48,957 nucleotides of DNA from an uncultured Holophagaceae bacterium (lineage in GTDB: Bacteria > Acidobacteriota > Holophagae > Holophagales > Holophagaceae): NCBI GenBank assembly GCA_903840385.1, contig CAIMFT010000024.1, positions 1 through 48,957 on the forward strand. The letters run 5' to 3'. Positions 18,161 to 26,825 of the stretch are shown piece by piece; position 1 is the first letter of the stretch; the number at the start of each line of letters is the position of its first letter. A model generated the notes under the pieces. It was not told where the DNA came from. It made no database searches and saw nothing but the letters and a program-made list of their open reading frames with translations. Both the position numbers and the translations under genes were made by a program.

Positions 18161-19020
18161 CAGAGAATCGCCTCAGAGGGCCGTGTCCGGCGGACCGCCA
18201 GGGTGGTCCACAGGGCAAGGTGGAGGGCGGTGCCCAGCAGGGCCGGCAGCCAGGCCACGAGGGGATGCTCCACCCCCACCAGCAGCTGAGGCCAAGCCTC
18301 CGCCAGCAGGACGGGGTTGAGCGCATCCACGGCGGCGATCCCGGTCATGCCCCGCAGCAGGCCCGCCAGGGCTCCAGCGCCCAGCACGCTGCCCAGCACC
18401 CAGCTAACGCCAGCGCGCGGCGTGGCCGCCAGGCTGGAGGCACCCACCGCCAGGGACCCCATGAGAGCTGAGCTGATGGCCATGGCCGGCAGCAGCCGCA
18501 GGGGGGCCGTGGCCCACACCGGCCCATCCAGCCCCGCCAGGAGCAGGGACATGAGCCAGGGGAGGAGGACGAAGGGCAGCAGGATCAGGAAGGGCAAGGC
18601 TGTGGCAAAGCCCAGCTTGGCCAGCAGGTAGTCCCGGGGGGACACCGGGTGGGCATAGATGAGGGGGCGCACCCGGTAGAGGGTGTCCCGGGCCACCAGG
18701 CCGCCACCCACCAGGGCCACCAGGAACCACAGCAGGAAGCTGGCGGGGCTCAGCAGGTCCGCCTGGAAGGAGGCCCCCTGGGTGAGGATGCTCTGGGCAA
18801 AGTCCTTCATGGGGCGCAGGGCAACGTTGGTCTGCAGCAGGTGACCGACGTAGATGCGGGCCACCTTGAAGAGCAGGAGGGCCAGGAAGCCGAAGCCGAA
18901 GAAGCGACCGATCTTCTGGCGCCAGAGGCGGGCCAGGTCGAAGCGCATGAGCACCAGCACCGGGGGCTGACCCAGCGAGAGGTCCGGGGCGGGGGGCAGG
19001 GTGGGGGCGTAGATGGGCAT
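18160..19020 (-). CDS. ABC-2 type transporter permease, module A
   Basis: 286-residue membrane protein. A cytoplasmic N-terminus (RFDLARLWRQKIGRFFGFG) is followed by a first helix and a long extracytoplasmic loop (about residues 55-100), then ASFLLWFLVALVGGGLVARD and further helices (PFLILLPFVLLPWLMSLLLA, LLPAMAISSALMGSLAVG). The loop RDTLYRVRPLIYAHPVSPRD is the conserved cytoplasmic segment of ABC-2 permeases. I chose ATG at 19020 because it follows the upstream ATPase stop by one base (TAACATG) and has GGGGGGAAC as ribosome site; the open frame extends further upstream but inside the ATPase gene. Confidence 0.82.
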   Translation of the reverse strand: MPIYAPTLPPAPDLSLGQPPVLVLMRFDLARLWRQKIGRFFGFGFLALLLFKVARIYVGHLLQTNVALRPMKDFAQSILTQGASFQADLLSPASFLLWFLVALVGGGLVARDTLYRVRPLIYAHPVSPRDYLLAKLGFATALPFLILLPFVLLPWLMSLLLAGLDGPVWATAPLRLLPAMAISSALMGSLAVGASSLAATPRAGVSWVLGSVLGAGALAGLLRGMTGIAAVDALNPVLLAEAWPQLLVGVEHPLVAWLPALLGTALHLALWTTLAVRRTRPSEAIL

Positions 19021-19021
19021 G

Positions 19022-19957
19022 TTAGTTCCCCCCCATGGATGTGGCATCCCCATGCAGCGCACGGAGCAGCACCTCGTCCAGGCGGTCATGGCGAGGCGTG
19101 AGCTGGATGAGGGTGGCTCCCTGGGCCTGGGCCCAGCGGAAAGCCGCAGCGGGGTCAGCGGTTGTAAGTTCAAGGTCGTAGAGCCCATTGCGGGCCTCCA
19201 GCACCGTGCCCAGCTCCGCGAGGGCCGCCTCCTGCTCCGGCATCAGGGTATCCAGGAAGCGCAGCTCAACCCGCCGGGCCAGGGCCCGCCGCAGCCCAGC
19301 CATGGAGCCCGCAGCCTTGATCTGGCCCTGGTCCAGGATGACCAGCTGATCCGCCACCCGCTCCACATCGCCCAGCAGGTGCGAGGCCAGAATGACCCCA
19401 GCGCCCAGCTCCGCATGGACCCGCAGGACCAGGTCCAGCATCCGCCGGCGGCCATCCGGGTCCAGGCCGTTGGTGGGCTCGTCGAGGAACACCAGGGCCG
19501 GGCTGTGCACCAGGGCCTGGGCCAGCTTCACCCGCTGGCGCATGCCGGTGGAGTAGCCACTGACGGGGCGGTAGCGGGCCTCGTCCAGGCCGACAAAGTA
19601 GAGCACCTCATGGGCGCGGTCCCGGGCGGCGTCCGGCGCCAGGCCGCTCAGCTCGCCCCAGAAGGCCACCTGTTCGTAGGCGGAGGCGTCCTCGATGAGG
19701 GCATCGTATTCGGGCATGTACCCGATGCGGCCCCGCAGACGCCGGGCGGCTTCGGAACCCAGGGGGACACCGAGCACCGTGCCCGTCCCCGCACTGGGGG
19801 TGAGCAGGCCCAGCCAGGTCTTCAGAAGGGTGGACTTGCCAGAGCCATTGGGACCGAGGAGGCCCACGATGCCCCGCTCCAGAGACAGGGTCAGGCCCCG
19901 GAGGGCGGGCGTGGTCGCCTGGGGGTAGCGCACTTCCAGGTTCTCGAAGGCGATCAA
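19022..19957 (-). CDS. ABC transporter ATPase, module A
   Basis: 311-residue ATP-binding subunit, first gene of the four-gene exporter operon. Walker A GPNGSGKST, signature GYSTGMRQRVKLAQAL, Walker B LVFLDEPTNGLD and switch His in LASHLLGDV are complete. The start is TTG at 19957, six bases after GGGGGG; the nearby ATG at 19972 is in another frame and soon stops. A TTATGCT box about 35 bases upstream (minus strand, near 19995) may be the operon promoter. The order ATPase-permease-ATPase-permease suggests two paralogous modules working as one or two exporters. Confidence 0.9.
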   Translation of the reverse strand: MIAFENLEVRYPQATTPALRGLTLSLERGIVGLLGPNGSGKSTLLKTWLGLLTPSAGTGTVLGVPLGSEAARRLRGRIGYMPEYDALIEDASAYEQVAFWGELSGLAPDAARDRAHEVLYFVGLDEARYRPVSGYSTGMRQRVKLAQALVHSPALVFLDEPTNGLDPDGRRRMLDLVLRVHAELGAGVILASHLLGDVERVADQLVILDQGQIKAAGSMAGLRRALARRVELRFLDTLMPEQEAALAELGTVLEARNGLYDLELTTADPAAAFRWAQAQGATLIQLTPRHDRLDEVLLRALHGDATSMGGN

Positions 19958-20138
19958 CAGGGGCCCCCCATGGTGCAGTCAGTGGTCCAGCATAAGCGGT
20001 TCAGCCAGTGGGCCGCACCCAACCCCTCAGGTCGGGGGCCAAGGCGGCTACGGAGGGGTCCCGGATCGGATTAGGGTGGCCTCGGCACTGGGGTCGGGAG
20101 ACTTGCCCACCGAGGCCCCATCCAGCAGAGAATGGGGC

Positions 20139-23100
20139 ATGAGCTTCGCGCACCTGCACCTGCACACCGAGCACTCCCTCCTGGACGGCCTGACCCGCAT
20201 CCCGGACCTCATCAAGAAGTGCCAGGCCACCGGCATGCCCGCCGTGGCCGTCACGGACCACGGCAACATGTTCGGCATGATGAAGCTGTACGACGAGTGT
20301 GCGAAGACGCAGGACAGCAGCGGCAACTGGGCGGTAAAGCCCATCCTGGGCTGCGAGGTCTACGTGGCTCCCAAGACCCGCTTCGACCGGAAGCTCGAGG
20401 CCCGCAGCCCCACCGGCGAGGAGGGCCTGGAGGACTGCGAGGACCCCAGTGGCTCCCGGGATGCGGGCTACCACCTGGTGCTGCTGGCCAAGGACCACGT
20501 GGGCTTCACAAACTTGTCCCGCCTCGTCTCGGCGGGCTTCACCGAGGGCTTCTACTACAAGCCTCGGGTGGACAAGGACCTCCTGCGCCAGCACAGCGAG
20601 GGCCTCATCGCCCTCTCCGCCTGCCTGGGCGGCGAGGTGCAGGCCCGCCTGCTGCAGAACCGACCCGATCGAGCCGAGCAGGTGGCCCGGGAGTTCCGGG
20701 ACATCTTCGGCGACGACTTCTTCCTGGAGATCCAGGACCAGGGCTTCGAGCGCGAGCAGCAGATCATCCCCCTCCAGCAGGAGCTGTCGGCCCGCCTGGG
20801 CATCCCCCTCGTGGCGACCAACGACGCCCACTACCTCAACCACGAGGACGCCGACCTCCATGACACGCTCCTCTGCATTGGCACCAAGACCACCAAGTCC
20901 AAGGAGAAGCGCATGCGCTTCGCCACGGACCAGTTCTTTGTAAAGGACCCCGAGGAGATGCGGCGGGTGTTCCCGGGCCACCCGGAGTACCTGGAGCGCA
21001 CCCTGGAGATCGCTGAGCGGGTGACCCTCTTCCCCATCACCCGCAAGCCCATCACGCCGCGCTTCCCGGTGCCTTCCGACCACACCCTGGAGAGCTACTT
21101 TGTCCAGGTGGCCAAGGAGACCTTTGAGCAGCGCCTGGCGGCCTGCCAGCCGCTCTGGCAGAAGGGTGTCCTGAAGCACCCGGAGACCGCCTACCGGGAG
21201 CGTCTGGCCTTCGAGCTGGACATGATCCTGAAGATGGGTTTCCCCGGCTACTTCCTGCTGGTCTGGGACTTCATCCGCAAGGCCCGGGAGATGGGTGTCC
21301 CCGTGGGCCCGGGCCGTGGCTCCGCCGCCGGCAGCATCGTGGCCTGGTCCATGAAGATCACAGACATCGACCCCATGCAGTACGACCTGCTCTTCGAGCG
21401 GTTCCTCAACCCCGAGCGCAAGTCCATGCCCGACGTGGACATCGACTTCTGCCGGGACGGCCGCCAGAAGGTCATCAACTACGTCACGGAGAAATACGGC
21501 CAGGACAAGGTCAGCAACATCGTCACCATCAACCAGCTCAAGACCAAGGCCGTCATCAAGGATGTGGCCCGGGTCTTCGACAAGGACTTCGCCTACGCCA
21601 ACAACCTCACCAAGCTGGTGCCGCAGGAGCCGGGCAAGCCCATGACCGTGAAGGATGCCCTGGAGAAGAGCGAGGGGCTGCGCAAGCTGTACAACGAGGA
21701 CCCGGAAGTGCGGAACATCCTCGACATCTCCGCCCGCCTGGAGGGCCTGTCCCGCAACACCGGCGTCCATGCGGCCGGCATCATCATCGCCCCCGACGAG
21801 CTGACCCGCTTCGCCCCGCTGTGCAAGGACAAGGACAACAAGGTGATGGTGCAGTACACCATGGTCGAAGCGGAGCGCGCGGGTCTGCTGAAAATGGACT
21901 TCCTGGGCCTGGAGACCCTCACCCAGATCGCCAAGATCCAGGAGGTCATCGCCCGCCGCCACGGCCAGCCCCTGGACATGACCACCATCCGGGGCTACGA
22001 CGACAAGAAGACCTTCGACCTCTTCTCCGCGGGTGACACGGACGGCGTGTTCCAGTTCGAGTCCGGTGGCATGAAACAGCTGCTCCGACAGCTGGGCCCC
22101 AACCGCTTCGATGACCTCATCGCCCTGAACGCCCTCTTCCGCCCAGGCCCCCTGGGCGCTGGCATGGGCAATACCTATGTGGAGCGCCGCCACGGCCGCG
22201 AGCCCGTCACCTTCCTGTTCCCGGACATGGAGCCCATCCTGTCGCCCACCTACGGCGTGATCCTCTACCAGGAGCAGGTCATGCAGCTGGCCAGCCTGCT
22301 GGCCGGCTACTCCCTGGGCGAGGCCGACACGCTGCGGCGGGCCATGGGCAAGAAGGACCACGACAAGATGGCCCAGGAGAAGTCCAAGTTCATCGAGCGG
22401 GGCGCCTCCCGGGGCTACGACCGCACCAAGGTGGCCGACACCTTCGACCTCATCGAGTACTTCGCCGGCTACGGCTTCAACAAGAGCCACAGCGCCGCCT
22501 ACGCCATGGTGGCCTACGAAACGGCCTACCTGAAGGCCAACTTCCCCGTGGAGTTCATGGCGGGCCTGCTGTCCACCAAGTCTGGCCGCACGGAAGACAT
22601 CGCCAAGTACGTGCAGAACTGCCGGGAGCGCGGCATCGAAGTGCAGGGGCCCGACATCAATGAGTCCGCACTCGATTTCACGGCCACCGGCGATCGCCTC
22701 ATCCGCTTCGGGTTTGCCGCAGTAAAGGGTCTGGGGGAGGCTGCGCTGCAGGCCATCCTCGAGGCCCGCGCGGCAGAGGGGCCCTTCAAGGACCTCTTCC
22801 ACGCCCTCAAGAGCACGGACCTCCAGAAGGCCAACCGGAAGGTCTGGGAGTCCCTCATCAAGGCCGGGGCCTTCGACAGCCTGGAGCCCAACCGGGCCGC
22901 CCTCCTCCTGGGCCTGCCGGATGCGGTCTCGGCAGCCTCCAAGGGCGGCGGGGACATGGGCATGACCAGCCTCTTCGACGATGCGGAGATGGCCAGCCTG
23001 AGTGCGGAGTGGCGGGTACCGGAGAACGTCGAGCCCTGGGACCGCAAGACCCGCCTCGCTGCCGAGCGGGAGGTGCTGGGCCTCTTCGTCAGCGGCCATC

Positions 23101-23765
23101 CCCTGGAGGAGTTCGCCGACGCAATCCAGGTCCACACCCGCGGCACCATCACCCAGACCCTGGAGGAGGTGGCCGCCGGCCGCCTGCGGGACCGCAGCGA
23201 GGTGGTCCTGGGGGCCATGGTCACCTCCGTCGCCTACAAGACCAACCAGAAGGGCGAGCCCTGGGCCATCCTCCAGGTGGAGGACCTGAGCGGCAAGCTG
23301 GAGGTCCTGCTCATGGCCAGCCGCTGGGACCCCATCACCAAGAAGCAGGGGCCCAAGCCCTTCGAGAACTACCGCCAGTTCGCTGTACCGGAAGCCATGC
23401 TCCGCATCACCGGGGAGTTGCGGGTGGAGACCATCCAGGCCAATGGCAATGGCGACCCAGAGGAAGAGGAAGAAGAGAAGACCGTGGTCAAGGTCTTCGC
23501 CCACGTGCTGGAGAGCCTGGAGAGCTACCAGGGCCGAGGCTTCACCGGAGCCCTCATCCGCCTGCCCCCGGGCGAGTGCCCGCCGCGTCTGGGCCCCATC
23601 CTGGCGGACCACCTGGGAGACCTGCCCGTGACCTTCGAGTACCGCTCCAAGGAGGGCCTGGTGGCCCGGGTGAAGGCCGGCAAGGACCTCTGCCTGCGGC
23701 ACGATCCCGGCCTGGCGGAGCGCCTGGCCCGGGACACCGGCTGCGGCCTGACCTGGACCTTCTGA
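20139..23765 (+). CDS. dnaE: DNA polymerase III alpha subunit
   Basis: Replicative DNA polymerase of 1208 residues (E. coli 1160). N-terminal PHP domain (residues 1-235) keeps H7, H9, D16, H41, E73, H112, C162, D229 and H231, equal in order to the nine metal ligands of Mycobacterium DnaE1, so it may have 3'-5' exonuclease activity. Polymerase core: GPGRGSAAGS near 389, catalytic Asp pair in PDVDIDFCRDGR near 431, third Asp in KMDFLGLETL near 586. The finger and beta-binding regions follow; an OB-fold is at about 1020-1070 (EVVLGAMVTSVAYKTNQKG). A Glu-rich loop (EEEEEEK) lies near 1110. The ATG at 20139 matches where the family begins; a GTG at 20076 would add 21 residues. Monocistronic or leading into cysE. 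Confidence 0.97.
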   Translation: MSFAHLHLHTEHSLLDGLTRIPDLIKKCQATGMPAVAVTDHGNMFGMMKLYDECAKTQDSSGNWAVKPILGCEVYVAPKTRFDRKLEARSPTGEEGLEDCEDPSGSRDAGYHLVLLAKDHVGFTNLSRLVSAGFTEGFYYKPRVDKDLLRQHSEGLIALSACLGGEVQARLLQNRPDRAEQVAREFRDIFGDDFFLEIQDQGFEREQQIIPLQQELSARLGIPLVATNDAHYLNHEDADLHDTLLCIGTKTTKSKEKRMRFATDQFFVKDPEEMRRVFPGHPEYLERTLEIAERVTLFPITRKPITPRFPVPSDHTLESYFVQVAKETFEQRLAACQPLWQKGVLKHPETAYRERLAFELDMILKMGFPGYFLLVWDFIRKAREMGVPVGPGRGSAAGSIVAWSMKITDIDPMQYDLLFERFLNPERKSMPDVDIDFCRDGRQKVINYVTEKYGQDKVSNIVTINQLKTKAVIKDVARVFDKDFAYANNLTKLVPQEPGKPMTVKDALEKSEGLRKLYNEDPEVRNILDISARLEGLSRNTGVHAAGIIIAPDELTRFAPLCKDKDNKVMVQYTMVEAERAGLLKMDFLGLETLTQIAKIQEVIARRHGQPLDMTTIRGYDDKKTFDLFSAGDTDGVFQFESGGMKQLLRQLGPNRFDDLIALNALFRPGPLGAGMGNTYVERRHGREPVTFLFPDMEPILSPTYGVILYQEQVMQLASLLAGYSLGEADTLRRAMGKKDHDKMAQEKSKFIERGASRGYDRTKVADTFDLIEYFAGYGFNKSHSAAYAMVAYETAYLKANFPVEFMAGLLSTKSGRTEDIAKYVQNCRERGIEVQGPDINESALDFTATGDRLIRFGFAAVKGLGEAALQAILEARAAEGPFKDLFHALKSTDLQKANRKVWESLIKAGAFDSLEPNRAALLLGLPDAVSAASKGGGDMGMTSLFDDAEMASLSAEWRVPENVEPWDRKTRLAAEREVLGLFVSGHPLEEFADAIQVHTRGTITQTLEEVAAGRLRDRSEVVLGAMVTSVAYKTNQKGEPWAILQVEDLSGKLEVLLMASRWDPITKKQGPKPFENYRQFAVPEAMLRITGELRVETIQANGNGDPEEEEEEKTVVKVFAHVLESLESYQGRGFTGALIRLPPGECPPRLGPILADHLGDLPVTFEYRSKEGLVARVKAGKDLCLRHDPGLAERLARDTGCGLTWTF

Positions 23766-23867
23766 GCGCCCCGCCCAGAGGGAAAACCTGAATCCTCGTT
23801 CCAGCATTGAGCGGCCTGCGTCATTCTGGAGTCGGGGGTGGCCACCCTCCCCCCATCCGGAGCACCC

Positions 23868-24767
23868 ATGGCCGCAGCGCCGCAGCCCGATCCCAACGCG
23901 AACCTCCACGCCGTGGTGGACGCCCTGGTAGCGGCGTCGACCGCCCTCACGGAGATGCCCCTGGGGCGCCGGGAGTTCCCCTCCCGGGCGGCCCTGGCTG
24001 AGCTGGTGGAGGACCTGCGGGCCCTGCTCTTCCCGGGCTACTTCGGTCCCTCGGACCTCACGGGCGAGACCCTCCGCTACCACCTGGGTGCCCGCATGGA
24101 CCGGGTGCTGCACGGCCTGCGTGACCAGATCCAGCGGGGCATGATGGCCGCCGACCCCAGCCTGCCGCCCTGCGGGGAGCGGGCCCTGGAGCTGGCCCGG
24201 GCTTTCCTCTCCCGCCTGCCCAAGGTGCGCCACCTGCTGGCCACGGATGTCCAGGCCGGCTTCGAGGGCGACCCCGCCGCCACCAGTCCCGACGAGGTGC
24301 TGTTCTGCTACCCGGGTCTGCTGGCCATCACCAGCCAGCGCCTGGCCCACGAGATGCTGGACCTGGGCGTGCCCCTGCTGCCCCGCATGATCACCGAACA
24401 CGCCCACAGCCTCACGGGCATCGACATCCACCCCGGCGCCCAGATCGCCGAGCGGTTTTTCATCGACCACGGCACCGGCGTGGTCATCGGCGAGACCTGC
24501 GTCATCGGCCGAAATGTGCGCATCTACCAGGGCGTCACCCTGGGCGCCAAGAGCTTCCCCCTGGACGCCGAGGGCCACCCCATCAAGGGCGTGCCCCGCC
24601 ATCCCGTGGTGGAGGATGACGTGATCATCTACTCCAACGCCACCATCCTGGGCCGCATCACCCTGGGCAAAGGGTCTGCCATCGGCGGCAACGTGTGGCT
24701 CACCCGCAGCGTGCCGCCCGGGAGCATCGTCACCCAGGCCAACGAGAAGGATGGGATGCCCACATGA
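23868..24767 (+). CDS. cysE: Serine O-acetyltransferase
   Basis: Transfers acetyl from acetyl-CoA to L-serine, the first step of cysteine synthesis. 299 residues: an alpha-helical N-terminal half, then a left-handed beta helix built from hexapeptides (TGIDIHPGAQIAERFFIDHG, VVIGETCVIGRNVRIYQGVT). Catalytic Asp-His of the family fall in the HSLTGIDIHPGA and FFIDHGTGVVIG stretches; substrate loops GAKSFPLDAEGHPIKGVPRH are typical of the EpsC-like plant/cyanobacterial type. ATG with GGAG six bases upstream; a GTG at 23838 would add 10 residues. Its stop overlaps the start of the next gene (ATGA). Confidence 0.92.
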   Translation: MAAAPQPDPNANLHAVVDALVAASTALTEMPLGRREFPSRAALAELVEDLRALLFPGYFGPSDLTGETLRYHLGARMDRVLHGLRDQIQRGMMAADPSLPPCGERALELARAFLSRLPKVRHLLATDVQAGFEGDPAATSPDEVLFCYPGLLAITSQRLAHEMLDLGVPLLPRMITEHAHSLTGIDIHPGAQIAERFFIDHGTGVVIGETCVIGRNVRIYQGVTLGAKSFPLDAEGHPIKGVPRHPVVEDDVIIYSNATILGRITLGKGSAIGGNVWLTRSVPPGSIVTQANEKDGMPT

Positions 24768-25162
24768 CCCTGTTGCTGCGCTTCTTCTTCTCCGCCATCG
24801 GCCTGCTGGTGGCCTCGGCCCTGCTGAAGGGCATCACCACCGGGAGCTTCCTGGACCTGCTGGTGGTCGCCGTCCTGCTGGGGGCCCTCAACACCACCGT
24901 GGGCTCACTGCTCAAGGCCCTGGCCTTCCTGCCCGTGGCCTGCTCCTTCGGCTGCTTCAGCCTGGTCATCAACGGTCTGGTGTTCTGGCTCGCCGGCACC
25001 CTCTCCGCCAACCTGGGCCTGGGCTTCCGCGTCGAGGGCTTCTGGCCCGGCTTCTTCGGCGCCCTGGTGACCAGCGTCGTCGCCTCCGTCCTCGGCGCCA
25101 TCTTCATTAGCAAAGACCGCCAGCGGCCCGAGCCGCCTAGGCCCATCAAGATCATCAATTAA
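24764..25162 (+). CDS. Phage holin family (YvlD-like) membrane protein
   Basis: 132-residue protein with four hydrophobic helices (LLLRFFFSAIGLLVASALL, LLVVAVLLGALNTTVG, LAFLPVACSFGCFSLVINGLVFWLAG, GFFGALVTSVVASVLGAIF) and a short charged tail. This matches the phage_holin_4_2/YvlD family of small membrane proteins found in most bacteria. No phage genes are near, so it is a housekeeping or envelope-stress protein rather than a lysis holin. The ATG overlaps the cysE stop by four bases. Confidence 0.8.
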   Translation: MTLLLRFFFSAIGLLVASALLKGITTGSFLDLLVVAVLLGALNTTVGSLLKALAFLPVACSFGCFSLVINGLVFWLAGTLSANLGLGFRVEGFWPGFFGALVTSVVASVLGAIFISKDRQRPEPPRPIKIIN

Positions 25163-25221
25163 GCAGCGCGTCTAGGTCCTGTCTTCGTGGTGAGAAAGCT
25201 TTTCCTGGCTGGGGATCGGGC

Positions 25222-25842
25222 CTACTGCGCAGGGAGAACCGTGGCTTCTTTGATGCGGACGGGGAACTGGGGGATGTCGCCCATGCCGCGGCGCCACTCG
25301 GTCTTCACCTTGCCGATGCGGTCCACGGCGTCCATGCCTGACACCACGCGGCCGAAGACGCAGTAGCCGTAGCCGGCCTCGGTGAGGTCCCGGTTGTCCA
25401 GGCGGGGGTTGTCCACCAGGTTGATGAAGAACTGGGCCATGGCGCTGTGGGGCTCCATGGTGCGGGCCATGGCGAGGGTGCCGCGCAGGTTCTTCAGGCC
25501 GGCCTTGGCACCGGCAGGCGCCTCGTTGGCGATGGCGGCCCGGGTGGGCTTTTCCTCCATGGACTCCAGGAAGCCGCCGCCCTGGATCATGAAGCCGTCG
25601 ATGACCCGGTGAAAGATCGTCCCGGCGTAGAAGCCGTCCTGCACGTACTTGAGGAAGTTGGCCACCGTCTGGGGGACCGCCTGGGCCTCCAGCTCAATGA
25701 CCACTGGGCCGTAGGAGGTCATGAGCTGTACCCGGGGCTTGGCCACAGGGGCTGGCTTGGCCGCAGGGGCCGGCTGGGGGGCCTGGGCCAGGGCCGGCAG
25801 GGCCAGGGCGAGCAGGAGGGAAGTCAGCAGGGGACGAATCAT
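25222..25842 (-). CDS. Exported cyclophilin-type peptidyl-prolyl isomerase
   Basis: 206 residues. Signal peptide at about 1-20 (LLTSLLLALALPALAQA), then a Pro/Ala linker and one cyclophilin domain with FHRVIDGFMIQGG (catalytic Arg and Phe), MARTMEPHSAMAQFFIN (usual ARTxDPxSAxSQFFI) and YCVFGRVVSGMDAVDRI. It speeds proline isomerisation in secreted proteins. The ATG at 25842 has CCGGAG five bases upstream; a GTG two codons earlier is less likely. A TATAGA box on the minus strand near 25864 is a candidate -10. Divergent from the prepilin peptidase gene. Confidence 0.93.
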   Translation of the reverse strand: MIRPLLTSLLLALALPALAQAPQPAPAAKPAPVAKPRVQLMTSYGPVVIELEAQAVPQTVANFLKYVQDGFYAGTIFHRVIDGFMIQGGGFLESMEEKPTRAAIANEAPAGAKAGLKNLRGTLAMARTMEPHSAMAQFFINLVDNPRLDNRDLTEAGYGYCVFGRVVSGMDAVDRIGKVKTEWRRGMGDIPQFPVRIKEATVLPAQ

Positions 25843-25895
25843 GGACACTCCGGGGTGACGTTCTATATTGCCGCAAACCGGGCCAAGGTCCCCGC

Positions 25896-25901
25896 TATCG
25901 T
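25896..25901 (+). promoter_or_regulatory. TATCGT box, leaderless start of prepilin peptidase
   Basis: TATCGT, then AGTCCC, then ATG at 25908. No purine-rich ribosome site precedes the ATG. A -35 box is not clear. Confidence 0.45.
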
Positions 25902-25907
25902 AGTCCC

Positions 25908-26822
25908 ATGTTCCTTGCCGACCTACCCCCCTGGCTCCTGGCCCTCCTGCTGGCCCCCTTCGGCCTGGCCTTCGGGTCCTTCGCCAATGTGCTGATCCAC
26001 CGCCTGCCCCAGGAGGATCCCGCCCAGCGCAACGTGGTCACCCGGCCCAGCCACTGCCCCTCCTGCCAGGCCCGCATCCGCCCCTGGCACAACCTGCCCC
26101 TGCTGGGCTGGCTCATCCTGCGGGGGAAGTGTGCGGACTGCGGCTGGCGCATCCCCGGCCGCTACCCCCTGGTCGAGCTGCTGGGGGGCCTGCTCTTCGC
26201 CGCCTCGCCCTGGCTCTTCCCCTTCGGCACGCTCATCTGGTTCAAGGGCATGGTGTGCGGCTACGCCCTCCTGGTCCTGTTCTTCACGGACTACACCGAG
26301 ATGATCCTGCCGGATGCCATCCAGTTCCCCCTCATGGCCCTGGGCGTCCTGCTCACCCTGCCCCAGCTCCAGTGGCCGGACGCCCTGGTGAAGGTCTGGG
26401 TGGGGCCCGGCCACGCCCTCCAGACCCTGGCCTTCCACAACGGCCTGCAGCCCGCCCTGCTCTACCGGGGCTTCGAGCCCACGGTCACCTGGCAGCAGAG
26501 CCTTATTGGATTGGCGGTGGGCTACGGCGTACCGGACCTCATCAACCGCCTCTACAAGGCCCTGCGCAAGACCGACGGCCTGGGCATGGGTGACTTCAAG
26601 ATGCTGGCCTGGCTGGGTGCTTTCTGGGGCTGGGCGCCGATGCTGGGCATCCTCTTCCTGGGCGCCGGCCTGGGCGCCGCCGTGGGCGTCCCCCTCATGC
26701 TCATGCGCAAGTCCGACGGCCAGACCATGCTGCCCTTCGGCTGCTTCCTGGCCCTGGCCACGCCCGTCATCGTGTTCTTCGGCCGGGCCCTGTGGCTGGG
26801 GTACCTGGGGGTGGTGGGGTAG
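25908..26822 (+). CDS. pilD: Prepilin peptidase (A24 family)
   Basis: Membrane aspartyl peptidase that cuts and N-methylates type IV prepilins and type II secretion pseudopilins. 304 residues. The N-terminal cytoplasmic part has the zinc-binding pairs CPSC (about residues 51-54) and CADC (about 76-79) needed for the methylase half. Catalytic Asp residues are in FFTDYTEMILPD (near 128) and GMGDFKMLAW (near 227), the GxGD motif. About eight hydrophobic segments. The region between the two Asp motifs is longer than usual (about 95 residues, including FEPTVTWQQS), as in some Acidobacteria-like and deltaproteobacterial homologues. No pilus genes are adjacent. Confidence 0.93.
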   Translation: MFLADLPPWLLALLLAPFGLAFGSFANVLIHRLPQEDPAQRNVVTRPSHCPSCQARIRPWHNLPLLGWLILRGKCADCGWRIPGRYPLVELLGGLLFAASPWLFPFGTLIWFKGMVCGYALLVLFFTDYTEMILPDAIQFPLMALGVLLTLPQLQWPDALVKVWVGPGHALQTLAFHNGLQPALLYRGFEPTVTWQQSLIGLAVGYGVPDLINRLYKALRKTDGLGMGDFKMLAWLGAFWGWAPMLGILFLGAGLGAAVGVPLMLMRKSDGQTMLPFGCFLALATPVIVFFGRALWLGYLGVVG

Positions 26823-26825
26823 GGC

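Noticed and set aside
20001..24602. Very long open frame on the minus strand opposite dnaE and cysE
   Set aside because: It is low-complexity (Gly/Leu/Val/His-rich), has no recognisable domain, and covers two well-conserved genes. High G+C makes such antisense frames common; similar ones lie opposite clpA, glgC-glgA, the multicopper oxidase, the ABC operon, the acyl-CoA ligase and the M28 gene.
24764..25162. Possible prophage or lysis gene because of the holin-family protein
   Set aside because: No other phage gene is present, and the family is widespread in chromosomes; it is coupled to cysE.
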